Assembly: GCF_004770475.1 (NCBI RefSeq)
Contig: NZ_RQHK01000002.1
Coordinates: 272,001-336,000 of the forward strand
Reading direction: 5' to 3'
Length of the DNA: 64,000 nt
Source of the DNA: Leptospira mtsangambouensis
Lineage (GTDB): Bacteria; Spirochaetota; Leptospiria; Leptospirales; Leptospiraceae
Below the pieces are notes generated by a model that was not told the origin of the DNA, ran no database searches, and saw only the letters and a program-made list of their open reading frames with translations. The position numbers and the translations under genes were made by a program. This document shows, one piece after another, positions 26,779 through 35,692 of the stretch; the first letter of the stretch is position 1; every line of letters begins with the position of its first letter.

Positions 26779-27288
26779 ATGAAAATTTGGAAGCAGTTAC
26801 CGTATGGATGGAAGGTGGTCTCCGCCTTTGTTTTCTTTTTTTCGACCACCCTTTGTTTTGCATACTTTAAGGGAAGGGACACACGTCCCGGTGTGCCCAT
26901 CGAAATCCTTGCCACCACTCCCACAGAAGCCAATTCCTGGAAGGGGCATCCCAAGGTAGTGTATTTTTGGGCGACTTGGTGCACCATCTGCAAAGCCTAC
27001 GCCCCCCTTTTAGAAGCCAATTTGAAGTTTTTACCAAAATCCACAATCTTCCTCTCTGTTTTAGAAGCAGAGGATTCCGAAGAAACCAAAGACATCATGA
27101 CAAAACTCACTCCTGATGCCAAACATCCCATTTATGCTGCCGACTACAGAATGTTAAAGGAATGGAGGATTTCTGCTTATCCTACGACTGTTTTTTTGAA
27201 TGAAGATGGGCAGGTTGTGTTTTCAGATACAGGAATCTTAAGCCCAATTGGATTTTGGCTCCGTTCTTTTCTTTTGCGCTTTTTCTAA
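26779..27288 (+). CDS. TlpA-like membrane-anchored thioredoxin
   Basis: About 169 residues from the ATG at 26779; the frame is open earlier but the ATG gives a proper anchor (residues ~10-28, WKVVSAFVFFFSTTLCFAYF). The periplasmic domain has the redox site WATWCTICKAYAP and the cis-Pro loop AYPTTVFLNEDG. TlpA/ResA-type proteins reduce disulfides outside the membrane, for instance in cytochrome c maturation. No cytochrome gene is nearby. It begins 5 bp after the DPPR-like gene's stop, so it is probably part of that operon. Confidence 0.82.
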   Translation: MKIWKQLPYGWKVVSAFVFFFSTTLCFAYFKGRDTRPGVPIEILATTPTEANSWKGHPKVVYFWATWCTICKAYAPLLEANLKFLPKSTIFLSVLEAEDSEETKDIMTKLTPDAKHPIYAADYRMLKEWRISAYPTTVFLNEDGQVVFSDTGILSPIGFWLRSFLLRFF

Positions 27289-27305
27289 TTTGTCGATGAT
27301 ATAAC

Positions 27306-28079
27306 ATGGACTCTTCCTTCAAACCCAAACCGCTTTTGAATAAGTCGGAACTCCGACAAATCAAACGCAGTAAAACTAGGGTAGAAGGAAAAAAGGTCAT
27401 CACTGATGACGTAAAAAAACTCAAATCACTCAAGGTCACTCCTGAGCTCAGCTTCCAAGAATCACTCGATTACTACAAAGAACCCATATGGATCGAATAC
27501 TACATTCCAAAGGAATCTAGATTTGCTTTTGAAACCAAATACCTATTCATCCTTCTTGTAGATCCAAAAATCACAGATGACCCTTGTGATGCAGAAAGAA
27601 AACGGGCAACTGCCAATCGCGAAATTGTGGATGTATTTGCTTATATGGAATCTCATCCGGAAGCCATAAGGCTTATCGAAGATTCTTATCACTCTACAAT
27701 TTCTATGCATGAATCAGTACATCATATCTTTAAGGCCTATAAAGAAACAGGAGCTACTGAAGATTTAAAAACTGCCTGTTATTTAACGGAAGCACTTTTG
27801 AAATATGAACCTACCATCGCAGGTCTTACCTATTTCAGAGACTATGTAATTTATAATTTAAATTTTTTCATTCGCACTCTGAATCGATTGAAGATAGAGT
27901 TTGCTTTGGAAGATGCCACTGTATCTCTACTCATCAAACGTAGGAATGAACTTTGGGAATTGGAAAATCGTGAAGAAGATGAAGACTTCGATTTACTTGC
28001 TGCTCTTTTTTTTGAACAGGCCTTTCCGAACCGTGGTGCGGGTGAACTTTCCAGTGACGATATGTTACTTTTTGAATGA
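27306..28079 (+). CDS. Hypothetical cytoplasmic protein
   Basis: A 257-residue soluble, mostly helical protein with a basic N-terminus (residues 1-45), a region containing DPCDAERKRATANREIVDVF and HESVHHIFKAYKETG, and an acidic C-terminus (NREEDEDFD...). There is no signal peptide or membrane helix. I do not recognise the family; it looks like a genus-specific protein. It lies 17 bp after the TlpA-like gene and converges on an unknown gene 16 bp away. The codon pattern and length support a real gene. Confidence 0.65.
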   Translation: MDSSFKPKPLLNKSELRQIKRSKTRVEGKKVITDDVKKLKSLKVTPELSFQESLDYYKEPIWIEYYIPKESRFAFETKYLFILLVDPKITDDPCDAERKRATANREIVDVFAYMESHPEAIRLIEDSYHSTISMHESVHHIFKAYKETGATEDLKTACYLTEALLKYEPTIAGLTYFRDYVIYNLNFFIRTLNRLKIEFALEDATVSLLIKRRNELWELENREEDEDFDLLAALFFEQAFPNRGAGELSSDDMLLFE

Positions 28080-28095
28080 TGAGTTTTAAACTTCG

Positions 28096-28959
28096 TTATA
28101 AAAACCAATGAAATAAATCCAAAAGATTCTCGGCTTCTGGGGATGAAACTTCATTTTTGATGATGTTGGTTTCTGTGAGTTGCATGGTAATGGGAATTTT
28201 TTTTTCTTGGAACGTAAAACTTAACTTCGAAACTGATTTTGTTTTTTCTTTCCATTTGGTTTGGGTTTTAGCCTCTTCTTCCAAAGGAAAACTATGGATC
28301 AGGACATTCCAAAAATCTTGTTTGGAAACTAATACTTCTGAGATATTTCCTATTCCAGTTTTTAGATCCCTATAAAGATGTTCCTTCATAAAGTCTTTGA
28401 TCCCGATGGATAAAAACTGTTTTTCTCTTTTTAGTTTTGTAAGACCTGGTACCGTAATGTGTGGATCAATTACATCCCAATCCAAAATTAAAAAATGGCA
28501 AGGCCCTGTTTGGATCCTTTTGAGAAGAAATTCTAAATTTCCCTCTGCATAAACTGTATGTCCCAAGGTTTTTAAAAATACTGACAGATGTTTGTCTAGA
28601 TTTTGGTCCTTTGTGTAAATGACCCAAGTCAATTTTGACATAGGTAAGGTTTTACATGGCAAAGTATGGATTTCTGTGAATGGTTTTTCCCATAACAAAG
28701 AAACTCCGTTGTTTTTATAATTTTCTTTTTCTTCTTTTGTAAAACTACCGCATAAGATTGGTTCGATGCTCCAATCCAATAATTCTTTTGCAATTTCAGG
28801 ACTTGGTTTTGAAAAAAGGCGAATGGAGTCTGGATGGTCTTTCCAAGTTTTCTGTGTACATTCTTTTATGACGAACCCTTGTACTTGTAACCATGTTACG
28901 ATTAGGTTTTTTTCTGCGTCGGGAAGTTGTGTCAAAACAGCACCGAATAGATTGTCCAT
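28096..28959 (-). CDS. Hypothetical protein, possibly receiver-like
   Basis: A 287-residue soluble protein. The central part (residues ~105-200) alternates strands and helices like a response-regulator receiver: LTWVIYTKDQNLDKHLSVFLKTLGHTVY, then CHFLILDWDVIDP, in which the Asp pair could occupy the phospho-acceptor strand. The acidic pocket and the conserved Lys are not clear, so this may be a pseudo-receiver. The C-terminus (~220-287) carries a beta-rich stretch resembling neither an output HTH nor a known enzyme. Divergent from the PhaR-like gene at 29018. Confidence 0.6.
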   Translation of the reverse strand: MDNLFGAVLTQLPDAEKNLIVTWLQVQGFVIKECTQKTWKDHPDSIRLFSKPSPEIAKELLDWSIEPILCGSFTKEEKENYKNNGVSLLWEKPFTEIHTLPCKTLPMSKLTWVIYTKDQNLDKHLSVFLKTLGHTVYAEGNLEFLLKRIQTGPCHFLILDWDVIDPHITVPGLTKLKREKQFLSIGIKDFMKEHLYRDLKTGIGNISEVLVSKQDFWNVLIHSFPLEEEAKTQTKWKEKTKSVSKLSFTFQEKKIPITMQLTETNIIKNEVSSPEAENLLDLFHWFL

Positions 28960-29017
28960 TACGATTGTATTTTAGTTGACCCCCTAGGCTTGAAAGTCAT
29001 TTTAAAAAGCATCTCCG

Positions 29018-29566
29018 ATGAAGCTCCTTAAGCGATACGCAAACCGAAGACTTTATGATCCAGAAACTAGCTCCACCATCACACTTGAGGATGTGGCGAA
29101 GATGATCATCGGAGGAGAAGAAATCAAAGTCCAAGACAATATGACAGGAGAGGACATCACTCCCAAAATTTTGGGACAAACCTTTCTGAAGGTGAGTCTC
29201 GGACAAAGGAACGAAGACTTTTCCAACTTTATGTTGACCTCTCTCATCCGGGAAACGGGACGAGATGTTTCAGGTCTCTTTGAGCGATTGATCCTTGGGG
29301 GCATTGGAGCTAACTACCTCACTTCGGAACGTCTGGAAAAAATTGTAAATTCCATGGTTGAACTTGGCGAACTCAAAGAAGCAGACTTTAGCCACTACCG
29401 AGAAGATCTTTTGCGCAAAATGGCATCTCGGGCCAGCGAAAAGAAGGAACAAATCCAAAGGGATCTGGAAAAATTCAGCCAATCCATTTTGGAAGAAGAC
29501 AAAGCTACACTTGGCGATCTTTCCGAAAAATTAAAGGAAGTGGCAGAAAAATTGAAGGAAAATTAA
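29018..29566 (+). CDS. PhaR-like polyhydroxyalkanoate regulator-type protein
   Basis: A 182-residue protein. The first ~65 residues match the PHB-accumulation regulator DNA-binding domain: [17 protein letters not shown] then [20 protein letters not shown] and [12 protein letters not shown]. In PHA producers PhaR represses phasin genes and binds PHA granules. The C-terminal ~70 residues form a long charged coiled coil ([17 protein letters not shown]), unlike classic PhaR. No phaC or phasin gene is in the window. It may be a general regulator or nucleoid protein using this domain. The leader shows no clear ribosome site. Confidence 0.78.
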   Translation: MKLLKRYANRRLYDPETSSTITLEDVAKMIIGGEEIKVQDNMTGEDITPKILGQTFLKVSLGQRNEDFSNFMLTSLIRETGRDVSGLFERLILGGIGANYLTSERLEKIVNSMVELGELKEADFSHYREDLLRKMASRASEKKEQIQRDLEKFSQSILEEDKATLGDLSEKLKEVAEKLKEN

Positions 29567-29611
29567 CGAAAAACGATAAGAATTTCCGTCCCTACTTAGA
29601 GGCGGTTTAGA

Positions 29612-30499
29612 ATGATTCGAAAGGTTTTTTTGTTACTTTGTTTTCTCTTTGTATCTGTCAGTTTATTGGCAGATACAGACGAACGTTTTTTTGAAATCCA
29701 ACGTGCCAGACTTTCTTCTTCCGATGTATTTGAAATTCGTGATGCCATTGACAAACTTACCTTTGTTAAATCAGGCCAAGGGATTCGAGATATTATTTCT
29801 GCGATGGAAGGTTCTCCCCATTTTCCTTCAAGCCCTGGAAATGCTCCTGCAGTTAAATTTTATGCAGCACAAGCACTCGGTAAAAAAGGGGACAAAATCG
29901 CTGTTTCGTATTTAATCAAAACTTACCAAAAAGAATCTGCGAATATTCCAGAACATAACCCACCGAAACGAAGAACATTAAAAGATGGTGTTGCGGATGG
30001 TCAATCTCCATCCAGTCCTTATTTTTACGAGGATGGTGATATTCCCATCACATTGGCTTGTGGTGAAATTTTACGGGCTTTAGGTTCGTTGCCTCTGACT
30101 CCCGAGTCAGAATCGACAATCAAATCCGCTCTCACGAGTCCTAATTTTTATCTTCGTAGTTCAGCCGCCGATGCAATGTATCTTTCTGGTAAAAAAGAAT
30201 CTTTGTCTGACCTAGAAAATGCATTGGGAAAAGAGTCCGTCCCATATGCCAAAATTTCGATTCTTTCTGCAGTGGTTGGTTTGGAACGATTACCAAACCA
30301 AAATTATAAATCCGTTTTAGAATCTCTGACAGACAAAGATCCAGAAGTCCGAGGAAAAGCATCAGATGCACTGAAGCGATTGGATTTTCGAACGTCAGCA
30401 CCTTACTTAGAAAAGGTGATCCAAACCGAGAATAACTCCAAGGTTTTAAAACAAATGAAATCTGATTACAAATTTCTCGTTTCCTTTCGCGCTCCTTAA
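29612..30499 (+). CDS. Exported HEAT-repeat protein
   Basis: A 295-residue protein with a signal peptide (residues ~4-20, VFLLLCFLFVSVSLLA) and HEAT/armadillo-like helical repeats: VKFYAAQALGKKGDKIAVSYL, FYLRSSAADAMYLSGKKESL and DPEVRGKASDALKRLD. Such scaffolds bind proteins or cyclic tetrapyrroles; here the location would be the periplasm. It lies 45 bp after the PhaR-like gene with GAGG 9 nt before the ATG, and 65 bp before cysK. No enzyme motif seen. Confidence 0.75.
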   Translation: MIRKVFLLLCFLFVSVSLLADTDERFFEIQRARLSSSDVFEIRDAIDKLTFVKSGQGIRDIISAMEGSPHFPSSPGNAPAVKFYAAQALGKKGDKIAVSYLIKTYQKESANIPEHNPPKRRTLKDGVADGQSPSSPYFYEDGDIPITLACGEILRALGSLPLTPESESTIKSALTSPNFYLRSSAADAMYLSGKKESLSDLENALGKESVPYAKISILSAVVGLERLPNQNYKSVLESLTDKDPEVRGKASDALKRLDFRTSAPYLEKVIQTENNSKVLKQMKSDYKFLVSFRAP

Positions 30500-30564
30500 G
30501 TTTTCTAATTTTCATTGTGGACAAATCCGCTTTTTCTCTTAAAATGTGACAGAGCGGAGAAATT

Positions 30565-31479
30565 ATGAAATTAAATAGCATTCTAGAAGCCATCGGAAAT
30601 ACACCTCACGTAAGATTGTCACGACTTTTTGGAACCGACCATGAAGTTTATATGAAACTCGAAAGACAAAATCCAGGTGGATCGATCAAAGATCGAATTG
30701 CTCTCGCTATGATCGAAGAAGCAGAGAAATCCGGAAAATTAAAAAAAGATTCTTTTATTGTGGAACCTACTTCTGGAAACACTGGTATCGGTCTTGCGAT
30801 GGTAGCAGCTGTTAAAGGTTATGCGATCACTCTCGTAATGCCGGAACATATGTCAGTGGAACGAAGAAGAATTATGGCAGCTTATGGTGCAAAGTTTGAG
30901 CTGACACCTCGGGAAAAAGGGATGCCTGGTGCGATTGCAAAGGCGCAAGAAATTGTTGCTGCCAATCCAAATGCTTGGATGCCACAACAGTTTGAAAACG
31001 AAGCCAATATCCAAGTTCACAGAGAAAAAACAGCAGAAGAAATTGCTAAAGATTTCCCAGACGGTTTGGATTATATCATTACCGGTGTGGGTACTGGTGG
31101 TCATATCACTGGATGTGCTGAAAATTTAAAAAAGAGATTTCCTAAACTCAAGGTATTTGCTGTGGAACCAGAAGGTTCTCCTGTTCTCAGTGGTGGTAAA
31201 CCTGGTCCACACCCTCTCCAAGGGATTGGTGCTGGATTCATTCCTAAAAACTGTAAAACAGAACTTTTGGATGGAATCATTACCGTTGGTAAAGATGAAG
31301 CCTTTACGATGGCAGTTCTTGCGGCCAAAAAAGAAGGAATTTTTATTGGAACCTCTTCTGGTGCAAGCCTTGCGGCAGTTTCCAAAAAATTAAAAGAAAT
31401 TCCTGCAGGTTCAAAAGTTCTTACCTTCTGTTATGATACAGGAGAAAGATACTTATCTGTTGAAGGATTGTTTGTTTAA
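30565..31479 (+). CDS. cysK: Cysteine synthase (O-acetylserine sulfhydrylase)
   Basis: A 304-residue PLP enzyme that makes cysteine from O-acetylserine and sulfide. Motifs: PLP lysine in [13 protein letters not shown] (residues ~31-43), phosphate-binding [12 protein letters not shown], the [10 protein letters not shown] loop and [11 protein letters not shown] near the C-terminus. GGAG lies 5 nt before the ATG. It is 15 kb from the main sulfur island of the window but completes its pathway. topA follows within 12 bp. Confidence 0.95.
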   Translation: MKLNSILEAIGNTPHVRLSRLFGTDHEVYMKLERQNPGGSIKDRIALAMIEEAEKSGKLKKDSFIVEPTSGNTGIGLAMVAAVKGYAITLVMPEHMSVERRRIMAAYGAKFELTPREKGMPGAIAKAQEIVAANPNAWMPQQFENEANIQVHREKTAEEIAKDFPDGLDYIITGVGTGGHITGCAENLKKRFPKLKVFAVEPEGSPVLSGGKPGPHPLQGIGAGFIPKNCKTELLDGIITVGKDEAFTMAVLAAKKEGIFIGTSSGASLAAVSKKLKEIPAGSKVLTFCYDTGERYLSVEGLFV

Positions 31480-31491
31480 TAGGTTCTAACT

Positions 31492-33432
31492 ATCACCAAA
31501 CTTTTAATAGTCGAATCGCCGACAAAAGCAACAACAATCGCATCCTATTTAGACAAGGATTGGGTTGTTGTTGCAACCAAAGGTCATATCAAAGACCTAC
31601 CTGCCAAATCCTATGGGATTGATTTTCAAAATTCGTTTGAACCGGAATACGAGTGGTTAAAAGGAAAAAAAACAATTTTTTCCGCAATCAAAACACAGGC
31701 GAAACTAGCATCTATCATTTATATTGCCAGTGACCCCGATCGAGAAGGGGAAATCATCGCAAAACATTGTTATGATGAATTGGCGAAACTCAAAAAACCA
31801 ATGTTTCGCCTTCGATTAAAAGAAATTTCTAAAACGGAAGTGGAACGCCAGATCCAATTTAAACTTGGCCTGGATTTGGCAGAAATTGAATCACAAATTG
31901 CAAGAAGAATTGTCGATCGTATTTTTGGATTCGAGGTATCTCCCGATTTATGGAAACAATTAAAAATTTCCTCTTTATCCGCCGGCCGCGTACAATCTAC
32001 CGTCTTACATTGGATCTGCGAAAGAGAAAAAGAAATTCAAAACTTCTCTAAAGAGGTTTATTTTCAATTAAAACTCCAAGGTACTTTATCCGATGAATCA
32101 GTGGTTTTAGACCACCAAACTAAAGATAAGTTAAATTTTGATTCCGTACAAAAAATTCTTAATGATTTGGAAATTCTTCCGGAACCCTCTCAGTTAAAAG
32201 ATATTACCTTAACCCAAATCAAAAAGAAAAATATCAAAAGAAATCCACCACCGGCATTTTCTACAGCAAGTTTACTTGAAATGAGTTTTCGTGTTTTAGG
32301 ATTTGATTCCAAAAAAACAATGAAATTAGCCCAAACCTTGTTTGAAGGAAAACGAATTGGTTCTGGAGAAAGGATTGGCTTGATTACGTATATGCGTACG
32401 GATAGTACGAGAGTTTCTGATGAAAAACGAAAATTAGGCGAAGATTATTTAAAAAAAGAATACCCTGGACTTGTTTTTTCAGGAACACCAACTTTAAAAA
32501 AACAAAAAAAATATTCACAAGACGCTCATGAAGCAGTGGTCCCAATTCGTCCGAGTTATGACCCAGATTCCATTCGATCGTATTTATCGAGTGATGAAGT
32601 GAAACTTTATACTTTGATTTGGGAACGATTTCTGGTTTCACTCATGAATCCAGAATTAGGTGAAGAAACTATATATGAATTCCATAAAAACAATCATGTT
32701 TTTATCTATAAAAATGAGTTCATTACAGATTCTGGATTTAAGGCTTTTGGAAAAAGGGATCAGAAAAAAAACTCGAAGAAGTTTGAATGGAAGATAGGAG
32801 AGCGGTTTTTTTATGAGTCCCACTCTATCGAAGAAAAACAAACGGAACCTCCCGTTCGGTACACACAAGGCAAACTTGTACAAAAGATGGAGGATACAGG
32901 AGTGGGGAGGCCATCCACATATGGCAGTATCATTGAAACCTTAAGAACAAGAAAATACATCGTAGAATATCATAAGTCCATTGGACCAACATCCCTTGGA
33001 ATGATAGTGGATGATTATCTTTTTCTTAATTTTCAAGAGATGATTGGAGAATCATTCACCAAAGACTTGGAAAACAAGTTAGACCAAATTACAGAAGATA
33101 AATCATCACGTATCAATCTGATCCAAAATTTTTACGATAGTTTGGTTGGATTGTTGCGTACACCGAGAAAAAAATATACGAGTACGGAAAGAATATATCC
33201 CAAAAATAAAGAAGAAACTCTTCCTGGTTCTTACGCAAAACCCAACCCAAATCGTTCAGCGAAGATAAAAGCCTCTAAAACGAGAATTTCCATCCCCAAA
33301 GAACATACGAATGCAAAACCTTGTCCGGTCTGCAAACAAGGAGTGGTAAAATCCAAACTTGGTAAAAAAGGAAAAACCATTTATTTCTGCTCGCGTTACC
33401 CGCATTGTGACTACATTACCTATGAATCATAA
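31492..33432 (+). CDS. topA: DNA topoisomerase I, apparently starting at ATC
   Basis: A type IA topoisomerase of 646 residues that relaxes negative supercoils. TOPRIM residues are in order: Glu8 in LLIVESPTKATT and D81-P-D-R-E-G-E; catalytic Tyr300 lies in GLITYMRTDSTR; one Cys4 zinc ribbon (CPVCKQG...CSRYPHCDY) closes the protein. The frame upstream is closed by TAG at 31480, and no ATG, GTG or TTG occurs before the TOPRIM motifs. The only codon giving the canonical N-terminus (xTKLLIVESPTK) is ATC at 31492, with a weak AGG 8 nt upstream. It is short compared with E. coli TopA (one zinc ribbon instead of three). It overlaps hemH by 11 bp. Confidence 0.9.
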   Translation: MTKLLIVESPTKATTIASYLDKDWVVVATKGHIKDLPAKSYGIDFQNSFEPEYEWLKGKKTIFSAIKTQAKLASIIYIASDPDREGEIIAKHCYDELAKLKKPMFRLRLKEISKTEVERQIQFKLGLDLAEIESQIARRIVDRIFGFEVSPDLWKQLKISSLSAGRVQSTVLHWICEREKEIQNFSKEVYFQLKLQGTLSDESVVLDHQTKDKLNFDSVQKILNDLEILPEPSQLKDITLTQIKKKNIKRNPPPAFSTASLLEMSFRVLGFDSKKTMKLAQTLFEGKRIGSGERIGLITYMRTDSTRVSDEKRKLGEDYLKKEYPGLVFSGTPTLKKQKKYSQDAHEAVVPIRPSYDPDSIRSYLSSDEVKLYTLIWERFLVSLMNPELGEETIYEFHKNNHVFIYKNEFITDSGFKAFGKRDQKKNSKKFEWKIGERFFYESHSIEEKQTEPPVRYTQGKLVQKMEDTGVGRPSTYGSIIETLRTRKYIVEYHKSIGPTSLGMIVDDYLFLNFQEMIGESFTKDLENKLDQITEDKSSRINLIQNFYDSLVGLLRTPRKKYTSTERIYPKNKEETLPGSYAKPNPNRSAKIKASKTRISIPKEHTNAKPCPVCKQGVVKSKLGKKGKTIYFCSRYPHCDYITYES

Positions 33433-34507
33433 ACTAAAGAAAACACTCATTCTTGTGAATTTGGGTGGCCCACGGACATCTGATGAAATTGAAGTTTTTT
33501 TGACGGATTTATTCACTGATCCATTTGTTTTCGATTTACCTTTGCCTGAATTTTTGCGATTGCCACTGGCACGTTTTATTGCCAAAAAAAGAACTCCTAA
33601 AGTGAAAAGAACATATGAATCCATGGGATTTGGCGGTGGTTCTCCTTTGGTTTCGGAAACAGAAAAACAAGCCAAGGTTTTGGAAAATATCTTAAACGAA
33701 AAAACAACAATCGATTGGACTGTCAAAGTGGCAATGACATGTGGGTATCCTCATATTAGAGATCCTGAATTTGAAAGACCAAACCCAAATACCATCTATC
33801 TTCCGTTATATCCTCAGTATTCCCGTTCCACCGTACTTTCTACGTTAAGTCATTTAGAAAAAAAGTTTCATGAATGTCCTGTTGGAACTGGGGGATATGT
33901 TCCAACGTTTGCTCGCGATTCTAAATACCATCAAATATCCGCTAGGTTTATTTTTGATTTTTTTTCTGGCACTTTAAATGAGACGGAATTCCTGCATTTT
34001 CCAAAAGACAAATTAACTACCGATTGGACGAATTTAGATTTGGTTTTTTCGGCACATGGTGTTCCGATGCGATTGATTCGGAAAGGAGATCAATATATGC
34101 AAGAAATTGAATCTTCTGTTCAAGGGATCACAGAAGCATTAAAATCCTATGGATTCAAAGGAAGATCACATATTTCTTTTCAAAGTAAAGTAGGACCTGC
34201 AGAATGGACCACCCCAAGTTCTTTAAGTTTGATTGAGTCTCTTGCCAAAGATGGAAAATTTATCGCTGTGTTTCCAATTAGTTTTGTCAGTGATCACTTA
34301 GAAACCTTGGAAGAGATTGGAGAACAGTTTAAAGATCTAGCTTTGGAAACAGGTGCAAAATCTTTTATTCGTATTCCGGCATTTGGTACATACCGTCCGT
34401 TTATGGAATACCTTGCAGAAAAAGTATTGTTAGCCGATGGTTCGGTCAATGAATGTTTATGTAAAAAAATGGGAGGAGAGTCACTCGCTAATTGTCGATT
34501 CAAATAG
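33422..34507 (+). CDS. hemH: Ferrochelatase
   Basis: A protein of about 361 residues that inserts Fe2+ into protoporphyrin IX, the last step of haem synthesis. It starts LKKTLILVNLGGPRTSDEI; the catalytic His is in LVFSAHGVPMRLI (~residue 209) and the second site in PISFVSDHLETLEEIGE (~residues 277-293). The ATG at 33422 is chosen over earlier in-frame codons because it gives the family N-terminus; the first 11 bp overlap topA. The gene converges on hemG with a 27-bp overlap. The C-terminal CLCKKMGGESLANC could bind a metal or cluster. Confidence 0.95.
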   Translation: MNHKLKKTLILVNLGGPRTSDEIEVFLTDLFTDPFVFDLPLPEFLRLPLARFIAKKRTPKVKRTYESMGFGGGSPLVSETEKQAKVLENILNEKTTIDWTVKVAMTCGYPHIRDPEFERPNPNTIYLPLYPQYSRSTVLSTLSHLEKKFHECPVGTGGYVPTFARDSKYHQISARFIFDFFSGTLNETEFLHFPKDKLTTDWTNLDLVFSAHGVPMRLIRKGDQYMQEIESSVQGITEALKSYGFKGRSHISFQSKVGPAEWTTPSSLSLIESLAKDGKFIAVFPISFVSDHLETLEEIGEQFKDLALETGAKSFIRIPAFGTYRPFMEYLAEKVLLADGSVNECLCKKMGGESLANCRFK

Positions 34508-35692
34508 TGATCTAAGTCCTATCCCTTTTCTATAGTTTCCGAAAAAACGAATGTCGATTGATTTCGAAATCCAATCGGTTTCCAAAAGATCCATAAATCG
34601 GTTAAATTCATATAGTTTTCTATCATAGGCGGGAAATACACCGTTCCATGAAGTAACATAAACTGCTTTTGGTGAATCTGCTTTATTTGTTATATGTTCT
34701 CGGTCTTTTTCGAGAATGGATTCCCAAGTTTCATTTTCCGATTGTTTTGCCGATTCTGGATATATCCATGTTTCTGAGTGGAGTCCATCTTTGGCTCGAC
34801 CCGGAAAAATATCAGAATTTGATAAAACACCGAGTGCACGGATTCCTTCGTTTTTTGCAAATAAAACCCCAAAACAAGATTTCTTTGTTAGGTGAGAAGT
34901 TCCAAACCTAGTAATGGTTGTAATGGAAAGTAAGTTTGGGCGCTCGTTCTTTTGGATTCGATCTCCTAATACGGAGATTAAACTTTTTAATGAAATACAA
35001 AATCGAATTTTACCTTTCCATTTTAAAATTTCATCCAAAGTCTGCATTTGGTAATAGGTTTTGATTTCGATTTTAGGTTCTAAGTATCGGACCAAATGAG
35101 AAACAAGATCTCCCATCCCTTGGGGAAAGGATACAGTTCCGTGAGATTTTCCTTTTTTCTTTTTGATTTCCTGTAAGATTGTATTCTTTCCCGAACCATC
35201 CCAATGGGAAAAAATTGATTCTGCCTGCAGTGCATCCAGTCTTGTTCCATAAACTCCACCAATAGCTGGTTCAATGATGTTCTTTGTCACTGAAATTCCG
35301 AACATTTGACTGGCCCATGATTCGAAGTTTTGTGTTTGGTTAAACTTTATCTTTTTGAATCCGATGGCATAAAGTAGTTTAAGACCAGCTAAAATTGAAA
35401 TAGGTAACCGAGAAAGTTTTCCTCCTACCCAGAAGTATCTTCTTTTCGCAGCTTTGTTAGGGAAAAGCGGAGTGAGACCAATTTCATCTAACATGAGTTT
35501 AATTTGATCCGTGAGTAAAACTCCATTGGCAGCAAGTTCAACTAAACCTTCTTCAACAGTTTTTGTTCCGATCACTCCGCCTAACTTTTCTGACTGTTCA
35601 TATAAGGTTACTGAGTCGCCACGTTTTGTATGATGGTAAGCAAGAAATAGTCCTGTAATTCCTCCACCTATGATGTGAATTTTTTCATTCAT
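34481..35692 (-). CDS. hemG: Protoporphyrinogen oxidase, FAD (HemY) type
   Basis: A 403-residue FAD enzyme of the PPOX family that oxidises protoporphyrinogen IX to protoporphyrin IX, here expected to use oxygen. N-terminal FAD loop: IHIIGGGITGLFLAYH, then GGVIGTKTVEEGLVELAANG. IEPAIGGVYGTR lies near residue 143, a substrate-channel motif. It is shorter than most HemY proteins (~470). Although the fold is HemY-like, leptospiral genes are commonly called hemG. ATG overlaps the hemN stop by 4 nt. Last gene of the hem operon. Confidence 0.88.
   Translation of the reverse strand: MNEKIHIIGGGITGLFLAYHHTKRGDSVTLYEQSEKLGGVIGTKTVEEGLVELAANGVLLTDQIKLMLDEIGLTPLFPNKAAKRRYFWVGGKLSRLPISILAGLKLLYAIGFKKIKFNQTQNFESWASQMFGISVTKNIIEPAIGGVYGTRLDALQAESIFSHWDGSGKNTILQEIKKKKGKSHGTVSFPQGMGDLVSHLVRYLEPKIEIKTYYQMQTLDEILKWKGKIRFCISLKSLISVLGDRIQKNERPNLLSITTITRFGTSHLTKKSCFGVLFAKNEGIRALGVLSNSDIFPGRAKDGLHSETWIYPESAKQSENETWESILEKDREHITNKADSPKAVYVTSWNGVFPAYDRKLYEFNRFMDLLETDWISKSIDIRFFGNYRKGIGLRSLFESTISE

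Noticed and set aside
30141..30593. 150-codon minus-strand frame
   Set aside because: Antisense to the HEAT-repeat gene and the start of cysK; composition is that of a shadow frame.
31780..33432. topA starting at the ATG at 31780
   Set aside because: This would remove the TOPRIM domain, which is intact upstream in the same frame.
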